From the NCBI GenBank assembly GCA_913046825.1, contig CAJWTF010000060.1:1-20305 (forward strand): a stretch of 20,305 bases of DNA, given 5' to 3'. Positions 14,111 through 20,305 of the stretch are shown here, in pieces (position 1 is the stretch's first letter; each line of letters opens with the position of its first letter). The stretch comes from an uncultured Rickettsiales bacterium. Lineage in GTDB: Bacteria > Pseudomonadota > Alphaproteobacteria > UBA8366. The notes under the pieces are model-generated. The model saw nothing but the letters and a program-made list of their open reading frames with translations, did no database searches and was not told the DNA's origin. Made by a program: the position numbers and the translations under genes.

Positions 14111-14975
14111 TCGGCAATGACTCGTCTGTCGCCCACTGGCTCATGGAATCGTCATAGACAGTGAGATTCTCATATCCGAGTTGATGTAACAGGAAGGCGT
14201 CCAAAGTCGCCGCAATGCCGCCGCCACAGTAGTTGATGACCCGCTGATCGCGGCGAATACCAACACCGTCGAAGGTCTGTTGCACTTCCTCCAAAGGAAG
14301 AAAGGTTTTGTCACTTGGATTAGAGAGGGAAAGCGCTGGTACATTTACGCTCCCGGGTACTCGACCCGCGCGGCCATATCGTGGGTTCTCGCCACTGTGC
14401 AGGTCTGAGGAAAGAGCGTTTAAAGTACAGGTCCCAGCGTCATCGATGGCAGCCATGACCTCGTCCTTACCAACAAACAGCTCGGGTCGTGGATTGGCTG
14501 TCAGGCTCGTGGGTGGATATTCCCGAGTCCCAGACTCTATCGGCCGATCTTCCGTATCCCATTTTTCCCAACCACCATTCAAGATCGCGGCATTATCGAA
14601 GCCGACGGACCGTAACATCCACCAGATCCGCGTCGCCCATTGATTGCCACCACGACTATAAAGAATTAACCGCGTGTCATCGCCGACTCCCTTTTTAGCA
14701 AACCGGTTCGCAAGATCGCCGTATTCCGGCAAGGTGAATCGGTAGGGACTATCTGGATTGGAGAGCTCATTTTGCAAATCGATATACGCCGCGCCCTTTA
14801 CATGTCTGGTCTCATAATCCGCGCGTCCACTCTCCACGATGTAGGGCAAATTAGGATCGTGATCCGTATAACGTAAATACGTCGTGCATTCGTAAATGCG
14901 GAGGTCCGGGTCGTCGAGATGCGCCGCCAGCCAATCACTTTCCACGACCGCGTCGGGATAAAGCCAATCCGTCAT
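14097..14975 (-). CDS. two-domain rhodanese-like sulfurtransferase
   Basis: A 292-residue tandem rhodanese protein like thiosulfate or 3-mercaptopyruvate sulfurtransferases, which pass a sulfane sulfur from donor to acceptor via a cysteine persulfide. The N-terminal domain has HVKGAAYIDLQ and LILYSRGGNQWATRIWWMLR without a catalytic Cys. The C-terminal domain has GRAGRVPGSVNVPA, then the active loop in VINYCGGGIAATLDAF with Cys250, followed by YDDSMSQWA. The loop CGGGIAA is closer to the SseA-type CGSGVTA than to the arginine-rich thiosulfate loop. I prefer ATG 14975 to ATG 14987, since GGAG lies 6 nt before the former and no site precedes the latter. It heads the minus-strand arm, divergent from the crotonase. 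Its link with a CoA pathway is not obvious. Confidence 0.88.
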   Translation of the reverse strand: MTDWLYPDAVVESDWLAAHLDDPDLRIYECTTYLRYTDHDPNLPYIVESGRADYETRHVKGAAYIDLQNELSNPDSPYRFTLPEYGDLANRFAKKGVGDDTRLILYSRGGNQWATRIWWMLRSVGFDNAAILNGGWEKWDTEDRPIESGTREYPPTSLTANPRPELFVGKDEVMAAIDDAGTCTLNALSSDLHSGENPRYGRAGRVPGSVNVPALSLSNPSDKTFLPLEEVQQTFDGVGIRRDQRVINYCGGGIAATLDAFLLHQLGYENLTVYDDSMSQWATDESLPIETD

Positions 14976-15058
14976 ATTCGTCTCCATCGTTTTGACATTC
15001 GCTTGAGAAGAGCGCCCCGCCCGCTACTTTGCAAGACACGATACAGGGAGTGAGATAG

Positions 15059-15841
15059 ATGGACTACGAGACAATCCGAATCGAAGGTGAAGGGTCTGTC
15101 CGACACCTGGTGCTCAACCGGCCCCACGTGCACAACGCGGTCAACAAACAGTTCGTCGCCGATATGAACGCAGCCTGTTGGCAGTTGGATAAGGTCGAGG
15201 ACCTTCGTGCCGTCATTCTACGTGGCGAAGGAAAGAGCTTTTGTTCTGGCGCGGACCTAAAGGACCGTCCCTTCGAGGAAGGAGCGAGCGCGACGGTATC
15301 GCGCTCCAAGGACAGCACACATATGTGTGATGCGCTCGCGAACCTCAGCGCCGTCACCATTGCTTGTATTCATAATTATTGCATTGGTGGCGGCGCGGTT
15401 CTGCCGACTTTCTGCGACTTCCGGATTGCCGCTAAGAGCACGTCGCTGACCATCAATGAAATCAGTATCGGTGTGAACCTCGGCTGGAATTCAATTCCGC
15501 CCATCGTACAGCTGGTCGGACCGGCGCGGGCCAAGGAGATGATCATCCTGGGACGGACCTATTCGGCGGAACAATTATTGGATATGGGCTACGTCAACGA
15601 CGTCGTCGAGGATGACGATCTGATTGCCGCGGGGGAACGCCTCGCCGCGCAGATTTGCCGCCAACCTCCCATGCCGGTCTGGGCCACTAAAGCCTCGATT
15701 AATGCCTATAGCCGGGCGCTCGATCGCTCGGTCCAACACCTAGATCATCTCGCCATGGCATTCATGGGAAAAAGCCCCAACACAAAGATTGCGCGGGAGA
15801 CTTATTTTGATAAATCTGCGCCGGATTACGTGGACGAATAA
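15059..15841 (+). CDS. enoyl-CoA hydratase/isomerase (crotonase) family protein
   Basis: A 260-residue crotonase-fold protein acting on an acyl-CoA thioester in the cytosol. It has the NRPHVHNAVN segment (20-29), the first oxyanion loop SFCSGADLKDR (60-70) and the second, HNYCIGGGAVL (105-115). Of the two glutamates used by enoyl-CoA hydratases, the first (in GGGCE of rat enzyme) is Val114 here, and the second is kept as Glu134 in NEISIG. The usual PGxGG turn reads VNLGWNSIPP. Classical hydratase activity is therefore doubtful; an isomerase, thioesterase or other crotonase reaction is more likely. ATG 15059 follows an AGGGAG ribosome site. It is first in the plus-strand arm, 83 bp from the divergent sulfurtransferase, with the GMC gene 65 nt downstream. 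Confidence 0.9.
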   Translation: MDYETIRIEGEGSVRHLVLNRPHVHNAVNKQFVADMNAACWQLDKVEDLRAVILRGEGKSFCSGADLKDRPFEEGASATVSRSKDSTHMCDALANLSAVTIACIHNYCIGGGAVLPTFCDFRIAAKSTSLTINEISIGVNLGWNSIPPIVQLVGPARAKEMIILGRTYSAEQLLDMGYVNDVVEDDDLIAAGERLAAQICRQPPMPVWATKASINAYSRALDRSVQHLDHLAMAFMGKSPNTKIARETYFDKSAPDYVDE

Positions 15842-15906
15842 CGGGCTGGACGTTCCCGATTTTCGGCGGATCTTTAGACACACAAACAATAAGAGATGGT
15901 ATCAAA

Positions 15907-17514
15907 ATGTCAGGAAGAGCGGATTATATTGTCGTCGGCGCTGGGTCGGCCGGATGCGTGGTCGCTAGCCGTCTCAGCGAAGACCCAACGGTAAATGTCG
16001 TTTTGCTGGAGGCCGGCCCGAAAGATCGCCATCCGATGATCCACGTCCCGGCCGGTATCCGCACACTCTTGGAACATCCCGTCATCAATTGGAACTACAG
16101 CAGCGAGCCAGAAGAAGGCAGCGGCGGGCGCCGCATTCATTGGCCGCGCGGTAAGGTGCTGGGCGGCTCAAGCTCGATCAACGGCATGCTCTATGTGCGC
16201 GGTAACCCGGCCGACTACGACGGTTGGGCACAGCGCGGGTGTACTGGTTGGGGCTACGATGACGTGCTTCCCTATTTCATGAAATCAGAAGATTTCCGCG
16301 GTGACGGCAGTGATGAGAAATATCGCAGTAAAGGCGGTCCGCTGGTGGTCGAGGATTACCGGACTGTCCTCCCGATCACGCATCGGTTCATCGAAGCTGC
16401 GCAACAGGCCGGCTTCCCGCTCACCAAAGATTACAATGGCGCGCAACAGGAAGGCGTCTCATATTCCCAGATGACGCGGAACCACCGCTTCCGCGCCTCC
16501 ACCGCACGGACCTTCTTGGGTCAGGCCAAAGGACGTCCAAACCTGAAAATAATTACGGAAGCCCAGACTGGAAAGCTACTGTTCGACGGCAAGAAATGCG
16601 TTGGTGTCTCCTATCAACGTGGCGGTCGCGATTTGGAAGTCCGCGCCAACCGTGAGGTCATCGTCTGCGCGGGCGCCGTCAATTCACCGCATATCCTGCA
16701 AATATCCGGCATCGGCCCTGCCCAGCATTTGCAATCGATCGGAGTCGACGTCCTGCACGACTCTCCTGGCGTTGGCGGTAATCTCAATGACCACTATGTC
16801 GTCCGCATATCCCACCGCATCAAGGATATGATCACGATCAACGAGATGGCGCGTGGCCCGCGTCTGCTCGGAGAGATCGCGAAATACGCTTTCAAAGGGA
16901 ATGGCGCGCTGACCATGGGGGTGACCGCAGCCATGGTGTTCAGCCGCAGCCGCGAAGGCTTGAGCAGCCCTGACTTACAATTGCTCTATACACCGACCAG
17001 CTACACCGGCCGTGTCATCGGCGATCTGGAGAAGAAGCCCGGGATTTCCGTTGCCATTTGTCCCGTACGCCCCGAGAGCCGGGGCACCATCATGGCTGAA
17101 AATTCGGACCCCATGGCACGACCGGTCATTCGGCCGAACTACCTCTCGGCGGAAAGCGATTCCCACGTCCTATTCTCAGGGATTCAACAGACCAAGAGCA
17201 TTCTGGAAGCACCCGCGCTGGCCGAAGTCAGCCTTGGTCAGACAGTTCCGACCCGCGACATCAATACGGTCGAGGATGCCAAGCAATGGGCAAAGGACGA
17301 AGGGGCTACAATCTATCACCCGGTCGGCACCTGTAAGATGGGAGAAGACGCCATGTCGGTCGTCGATTCTCGCCTCAAGGTTCACGGCATCGACGGTCTG
17401 CGTGTCGTCGACGCTTCCGTCATGCCGACAGTCACTACCGGTAATACCAATGCGCCCACGATCATGATCGGCGAGAAAGCCGTCGCCATGATCAAGCAAG
17501 ACGCAGCGGCCTAA
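15907..17514 (+). CDS. GMC-family FAD oxidoreductase (choline-dehydrogenase-like)
   Basis: A 535-residue FAD-dependent alcohol oxidoreductase of the glucose-methanol-choline family. It shows the FAD-binding GAGSAGC (11-17) with VVLLEAG closing the Rossmann motif, the GMC signature WPRGKVLGGSSSINGMLYVRG, CAGAVNSPHILQISGIGP, and the catalytic pair His471 (YHPVGTCKMG) and Asn515 (GNTNAPT), spaced as in choline oxidase. It oxidises an alcohol and passes electrons to a quinone, a cytochrome or oxygen; no signal peptide is present. Length is normal. It lies second in the plus-strand arm, between the crotonase and the EthD-like gene, so it is probably an oxidation step of the same pathway. There is no betaine-aldehyde dehydrogenase or BetI regulator nearby, so betA is not a safe name. 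Confidence 0.92.
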   Translation: MSGRADYIVVGAGSAGCVVASRLSEDPTVNVVLLEAGPKDRHPMIHVPAGIRTLLEHPVINWNYSSEPEEGSGGRRIHWPRGKVLGGSSSINGMLYVRGNPADYDGWAQRGCTGWGYDDVLPYFMKSEDFRGDGSDEKYRSKGGPLVVEDYRTVLPITHRFIEAAQQAGFPLTKDYNGAQQEGVSYSQMTRNHRFRASTARTFLGQAKGRPNLKIITEAQTGKLLFDGKKCVGVSYQRGGRDLEVRANREVIVCAGAVNSPHILQISGIGPAQHLQSIGVDVLHDSPGVGGNLNDHYVVRISHRIKDMITINEMARGPRLLGEIAKYAFKGNGALTMGVTAAMVFSRSREGLSSPDLQLLYTPTSYTGRVIGDLEKKPGISVAICPVRPESRGTIMAENSDPMARPVIRPNYLSAESDSHVLFSGIQQTKSILEAPALAEVSLGQTVPTRDINTVEDAKQWAKDEGATIYHPVGTCKMGEDAMSVVDSRLKVHGIDGLRVVDASVMPTVTTGNTNAPTIMIGEKAVAMIKQDAAA

Positions 17515-17550
17515 TTCAATCTGCAACGATCCCTTTTAAGGAGCTTCACC

Positions 17551-18081
17551 TTGAGCACATTCTACATGGTCGAAATGCACTATCCCCTGCACGATGATCG
17601 GAAGAAATTCAACGAGTTCTATCACAAGCACATCACCATGTTGCTCTCTATCGACGGCTTCATGTCGGCGCAGCGCTACGAATGCACCCATGATGCGAAA
17701 GCGCCTTTCCTCGCGGTCTACAGACACCGGGACGCCGGCGTCATCACCAGTGATAACTATACGTCACGTGCAGGACGCGATTCCGTCGATCCGACCTTCA
17801 AGGCGAAGATGAGTAACTGGGACCGCAATATGGTGGATGGCGATATTACCGATATGGACGTAGGTGAGGATGGATGGCTAGTGCTAATCGACCGCCTGGC
17901 CGTTGATAGTCCGCCATTGCCAGAGGATTTCACATCGCTAAAGATCATCGGCCTAGATGCGACAATTGCGGAACGCGGTGTAAAGGTCCTCCAGAACGGT
18001 GAGCCAAACTCACCCGCGGCGCAGGACGGTTGGTCCGTCCGCACATTCCGCCCTATCCATTCGCCCCGTTATCCGGAATAA
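17551..18081 (+). CDS. EthD-like dimeric alpha/beta-barrel protein
   Basis: A 176-residue protein whose first half (FYMVEMHYPLHDDRKKFNEF, HKHITMLLSIDGFMSAQRYE, PFLAVYRH) fits the dimeric alpha/beta-barrel fold of EthD and related small catabolic proteins. The second half contains GWLVLIDRLAV and LKIIGLDATI, possibly a second half-barrel. Translation starts at TTG 17551, fixed by AAGGAG seven or eight bases upstream. It is the third gene of the plus-strand arm, 36 nt after the GMC oxidoreductase. It is only loosely similar to the other two EthD-like genes in the window. No catalytic residues can be assigned; roles in such clusters range from electron transfer to lactone or muconolactone isomerisation. 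Function unknown. Confidence 0.72.
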   Translation: MSTFYMVEMHYPLHDDRKKFNEFYHKHITMLLSIDGFMSAQRYECTHDAKAPFLAVYRHRDAGVITSDNYTSRAGRDSVDPTFKAKMSNWDRNMVDGDITDMDVGEDGWLVLIDRLAVDSPPLPEDFTSLKIIGLDATIAERGVKVLQNGEPNSPAAQDGWSVRTFRPIHSPRYPE

Positions 18082-18094
18082 ACTTTCGTTAAGC

Positions 18095-18127
18095 CTCCCT
18101 TCGCCGTCCTGGGTCTGTCGAAGGGAG
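18095..18127. repeat. REP-like palindrome, copy 2, possible bidirectional terminator
   Basis: A perfect 9-bp inverted repeat CTCCCTTCG (18095-18103) and CGAAGGGAG (18119-18127) with a 15-nt loop whose core TCCTGGGTCTG resembles that of the element at 12174-12197. It lies between two convergent genes, 14 bp after one stop codon and 18 bp from the other, where a bidirectional terminator is expected. No T-tract follows the stem on either strand. Confidence 0.55.
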
Positions 18128-18145
18128 TTCGGCATTCGGTCAGCG

Positions 18146-18499
18146 TTACGCGATTACTTTGCGCAATGCATGCCCGCGGTTCATAGTATGTTGGCGGACA
18201 TCCGTCGCCCAGCGGCCTTTCTCGGCCTGGGTCGCCCATTCGGCGCTTGCCAGAACTTCGGGGCTGTCGATCTCGTAAATCGCAATATAGGTGGCGACAT
18301 TGCCACTCGGCAAATGCACGTCATTGCCGCCAATACTGACCGTGAAGCCTTCGGATTTTGCTCGCGTCACGCCGTGCACACCCGGTACGGTCGAGATGAA
18401 CGGAACGTGCTCTGTGTCATAGACTTCGTTGAATAAAGCTTCGTGCTCCACATCGATATCCATACTGACTTCGAAGAAATAACGCGTGTTGATCGGCAT
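18146..18499 (-). CDS. EthD-like dimeric alpha/beta-barrel protein, intact paralogue (copy 2)
   Basis: A 117-residue protein with YFFEVSMDIDVEHEALFNEV, YDTEHVPFISTVPGVHGV, VATYIAIYEIDSPEVL and AEKGRWATDVRQHTMNRGHA. The core FNEVYDTEHVP is identical to that of the frameshifted copy at 11684-12033, so this is the intact paralogue and shows what the broken copy encoded. The fold is likely the small dimeric ferredoxin-like barrel of EthD/monooxygenase-accessory proteins. ATG 18499 has AGGGAAAC upstream. It converges with the TTG-start EthD-like gene and is the only minus-strand gene in this stretch. It may have replaced the lost copy functionally. Exact function unknown. Confidence 0.75.
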   Translation of the reverse strand: MPINTRYFFEVSMDIDVEHEALFNEVYDTEHVPFISTVPGVHGVTRAKSEGFTVSIGGNDVHLPSGNVATYIAIYEIDSPEVLASAEWATQAEKGRWATDVRQHTMNRGHALRKVIA

Positions 18500-18657
18500 T
18501 TTGTTTCCCTGCTTATGTCTGATTTGTTAAGGCGAGTATCCCGCGTTCATTCCAAATCCTCCAGGATCATCAATCCATTGATCCGCTGGCCAAGTGTCAC
18601 ATTCAAAATAGATTGCAAACTGACAGAGACACCAAAGTTCACCGCCGGAGAATTATC

Positions 18658-19269
18658 TTGGATGTGATCGAATATTATTACGCCTTGGCCTCGCCGTGGT
18701 CATTTATCGGCAATGGAAAACTGCAGGAAATCGCCGATGAGTTCGGATTGAAAATCGATCCCATCATCATCGACTACGACGAAATGTTCACCGCTGCCGA
18801 AACCGTACCGCTTCCCAAAAGGCCGCGCCTACGTAAAGAGTATAGACTCGTTGATCTAAAGAGGTGGGCCGCATTTCGAAATGTGACTTTCAATGTAGAA
18901 CCTCAGTTCTATCAAGGCGAAGTTGAAGAGCCTAATGAACGGGACGGCGCATTAATGGTAGTCGCGGCAAAGGAGGCGGGTTTGGATTCATTAAAACTGG
19001 CCCATGCATTTTCCCGCGCATTGTGGGCGGAACAGCGCTTTCCTTTCGTGCGCGACGAACTGATAGCCATCGCCACTGCAGAAGGTTTTGACGGTGAGGT
19101 GCTTTGGGAGCGATCAAGATCGGATGCCATTGCGGAATCATATGCAAACAACACGCGGCAATCCATTGACCGAAACGTCTTCGGAATGCCCTTCTATATC
19201 GTCGACGGTCAACCTTATTGGGGGCAAGACCGCTTGGAATTGATAGAATATCAATTGTCCCATTCGTAG
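18658..19269 (+). CDS. 2-hydroxychromene-2-carboxylate isomerase-like DsbA-fold protein
   Basis: A 203-residue protein of the DsbA/kappa-GST fold close to 2-hydroxychromene-2-carboxylate isomerases (NahD type), which use glutathione to isomerise ring-cleavage products. It has YYYALASPWSFIGNGKL with the catalytic-type Ser12, the helical insert, and the C-terminal signature GMPFYIVDGQPYWGQDRLELI that closes the thioredoxin fold. The start is taken as TTG 18658, placed 7 nt after GGAG; the frame is open further upstream to a TTG at 18613 but that stretch is basic and not family-like. It is monocistronic or pairs with the GSTs as a second glutathione-dependent step of a local pathway (inference). 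Substrate unknown; many family members do not act on chromenes. Confidence 0.83.
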   Translation: MDVIEYYYALASPWSFIGNGKLQEIADEFGLKIDPIIIDYDEMFTAAETVPLPKRPRLRKEYRLVDLKRWAAFRNVTFNVEPQFYQGEVEEPNERDGALMVVAAKEAGLDSLKLAHAFSRALWAEQRFPFVRDELIAIATAEGFDGEVLWERSRSDAIAESYANNTRQSIDRNVFGMPFYIVDGQPYWGQDRLELIEYQLSHS

Positions 19270-19423
19270 CGGCATAAATTTAGGAACAGGGTCATGCTGG
19301 AGGAGGTAACGATCGCCTGAGTTCTTTAACGATTATATATCCGCTGCCAAAAAAACAAAATCAAAGGCATCGCATAGGCCGCGCAGATTGCAGTCCTTGA
19401 TCTTCTCGCAAGCCATTGGATTT

Positions 19424-19432
19424 TGTTATAAT
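19424..19432 (+). promoter_or_regulatory. extended -10 promoter element
   Basis: TGTTATAAT is a perfect extended -10 (TGnTATAAT). It ends 41 bp before the MaoC-like start codon in an otherwise empty 204-bp gap. No good -35 is found at 17 bp, as expected for extended -10 promoters. Transcription would begin near 19439. Confidence 0.5.
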
Positions 19433-19473
19433 CAAGAGGGTTGTTCTGTCTTTAATACTACAGGAATAGCGGA

Positions 19474-19926
19474 ATGGAAGCTCGCTTCTCGGAGGATTTT
19501 AAACCAGGGGAAATTTACGACCTGGGGAAATATACGGTTAGCAGAAATGAGATTATCGACTTTGCAAAAAAGTATGACCCATTTCCGTTTCACATAGATG
19601 ATGAGGCGGCAGCGGAAACTGTTTTTGGGGGTATAATTTCAAGCGGTTGGCTTACCAGCCTTATTTGGCTCCGGTTAATGCACCAAAACTTTTTGACCTA
19701 TGAAACGATCTTGGGCTCGCCAGGCCATGAGGAAGTAAAATGGCCTAATCCAGTTAGACCCGACGATGAATTGCAGGGGAACGCCGAAATATTAGAGAGC
19801 CGCGTTTCTAAAAGTAGACCTGACATGGGGTTTGTAAGGTATCGCGCAATTCTGCTTAACCAAAATGGTGAAGTAGTTTTTGATACTACAAGCACACTGA
19901 TCGTCAAACCTCGCCCTAAAAATTGA
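19474..19926 (+). CDS. MaoC-like hot-dog-fold dehydratase
   Basis: A 150-residue hot-dog-fold protein like MaoC or (R)-specific enoyl-CoA hydratases, which add water to trans-2-enoyl-CoA or dehydrate 3-hydroxyacyl-CoA. It has the catalytic motif YDPFPFHID with Asp35 and His40, then the central helix FGGIISSGWLTSLIWLRLM and the strand VKWPNPVRPDDELQG. The C-terminal strand LLNQNGEVVFD is also typical. Length fits one hot-dog domain. ATG 19474 follows AGGAA at 7 nt. The coding sequence is visibly more A/T-rich than the catabolic genes to its left, suggesting a different history. With the crotonase at 15059 it gives the area two independent acyl-CoA enzymes. Substrate unknown. Confidence 0.86.
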   Translation: MEARFSEDFKPGEIYDLGKYTVSRNEIIDFAKKYDPFPFHIDDEAAAETVFGGIISSGWLTSLIWLRLMHQNFLTYETILGSPGHEEVKWPNPVRPDDELQGNAEILESRVSKSRPDMGFVRYRAILLNQNGEVVFDTTSTLIVKPRPKN

Positions 19927-19992
19927 CAGAATTGTATTCTGGAAATTTCCCTCGATCGGAAGAATGACACGATGGCTAGGCACTAATCGCCA

Positions 19993-20196
19993 ATGAGCAA
20001 GAAAGGTAAGAAAAAGGTGATCAGCCCCTGCCAATCCATCTGTCGATTAGATGCCAACGATGTTTGCGAAGGCTGCGGGCGCACCAAGAAAGAAATTCGT
20101 GAGTGGAAGATTTATAGTGATAAGAGGCGTAGGGTAATCATGAATAGATTGCTCAATTCCGATACCCGCAGCCCCATAGACGAACACCGCAAATGA
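19993..20196 (+). CDS. DUF1289 small cysteine-motif protein
   Basis: A 67-residue protein of the DUF1289 family, small cytosolic proteins common in Proteobacteria. The four cysteines are in the family pattern: Cys13 and Cys17 (SPCQSICRLD), Cys25 and Cys28 (VCEGCGRT), followed by KKEIREWKIYSDKRRRVIMNRL. These presumably bind a metal or Fe-S cluster. The lysine-rich N-terminus (MSKKGKKK) is not conserved. No strong ribosome site precedes ATG 19993. It is 66 nt after the MaoC-like gene and on the same strand, so it could be co-transcribed. A GC-rich potential stem (AGGGGG and CCCCCC, about 20214-20240) lies after its stop and might be a weak terminator, with no T-tract. Biological role not established. 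Confidence 0.87.
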   Translation: MSKKGKKKVISPCQSICRLDANDVCEGCGRTKKEIREWKIYSDKRRRVIMNRLLNSDTRSPIDEHRK

Positions 20197-20273
20197 CATG
20201 CGCGATGATTGTAGGGGGTTTGATTGCGGCATGCCCCCCGCGACCATTCATCATTTAATAGGGAGGTAGGCCG

Positions 20274-20305
20274 ATGCTTGAGTACGGAATAGTAGAGCTG
20301 CAGCC
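20274..20305 (+). CDS. start of a further gene, truncated by window edge
   Basis: ATG 20274 follows a strong GGGAGG ribosome site with 7-nt spacing and opens MLEYGIVELQ before the window ends. Only ten full codons are visible, too few to name a family. Confidence 0.5.
   Translation, partial: MLEYGIVELQ

Noticed and set aside
13427..14164. Plus-strand open frame of 245 codons
   Set aside because: Antisense to the DHCD-like protein, without motifs or a ribosome site.
14976..15058. Divergent promoter with TTGACA at 14992-14997
   Set aside because: No -10 sequence occurs at 16-18 bp from it, so the match is probably chance.
15907..17514. Naming the GMC enzyme betA and the locus a betaine pathway
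   Set aside because: No betaine-aldehyde dehydrogenase, BetI or choline transporter is nearby, and GMC enzymes have many alcohol substrates.
20214..20240. Rho-independent terminator after the DUF1289 gene
   Set aside because: G-run and C-run could pair over a long loop, but there is no T-tract and the stem is short; mentioned only as a possibility.

Overview
The window looks like an alphaproteobacterial chromosome segment. It has a DUF2336 gene, a DUF1289 gene, BolA, an HmrR/CueR-type copper operon, and catabolic genes (GMC oxidoreductase, crotonase, CitE-like lyase, DHCD-like protein) typical of free-living or host-associated Alphaproteobacteria. No rRNA, tRNA, CRISPR array, integrase or insertion sequence was recognised. 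A Rhodospirillales-like lineage is my guess and rests on gene content only.

Layout. (1) 1-3346, minus strand: an amide/ureide-degradation operon made of an amidase, an N-carbamoyl-amino-acid hydrolase (M20 family) and a wrecked alpha/beta hydrolase. (2) 3416-5011, minus: a DUF2336 pseudogene behind bolA. (3) 5205-6648, plus: a 66-codon remnant of a nucleotide-sugar dehydratase/epimerase, then a nucleotidyltransferase-GmhB-like phosphatase fusion; this looks like a residue of a surface-polysaccharide locus. (4) 6656-9908, plus: a copper-efflux operon with a clear CueR-type operator, a Cu P-type ATPase, the CueR regulator and an exported cytochrome c. (5) 9911-11170, minus: two tandem paralogous glutathione S-transferases. 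(6) 11258-12033: a PPOX-class F420-dependent-oxidoreductase-like gene with an early in-frame stop, and a frameshifted EthD-like gene. (7) 12227-18499: a divergent catabolic cluster. The minus arm encodes a rhodanese-like sulfurtransferase, a 4,5-dihydroxyphthalate-decarboxylase-like binding-fold protein and a CitE-like lyase. The plus arm encodes a crotonase, a GMC oxidoreductase and an EthD-like protein. An intact paralogue of the broken EthD-like gene lies beyond. (8) 18658-20196, plus: a 2-hydroxychromene-2-carboxylate isomerase-like DsbA-fold protein, a MaoC-like dehydratase and DUF1289. A further gene starts at 20274 and runs off the edge.

How the parts may work together. The copper genes form one coherent regulon. 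Region 7, with the isomerase and MaoC genes, reads as CoA-linked breakdown of an unknown organic acid or alcohol: GMC oxidation, crotonase/MaoC chemistry, CitE-type C-C cleavage and glutathione-linked steps. The substrate cannot be read from the sequence, and I see no ring dioxygenase or CoA ligase here. This cluster is the best candidate for an undescribed pathway.

A second theme is gene decay. Three genes are clearly broken by frameshifts or stops, one carries a stop near its start, one is a 3' remnant, and one enzyme domain has lost a catalytic residue. Either the genome is in early reduction or the assembly has indel errors. The in-frame stops and the G-to-A-type active-site changes favour true decay for at least part of this.
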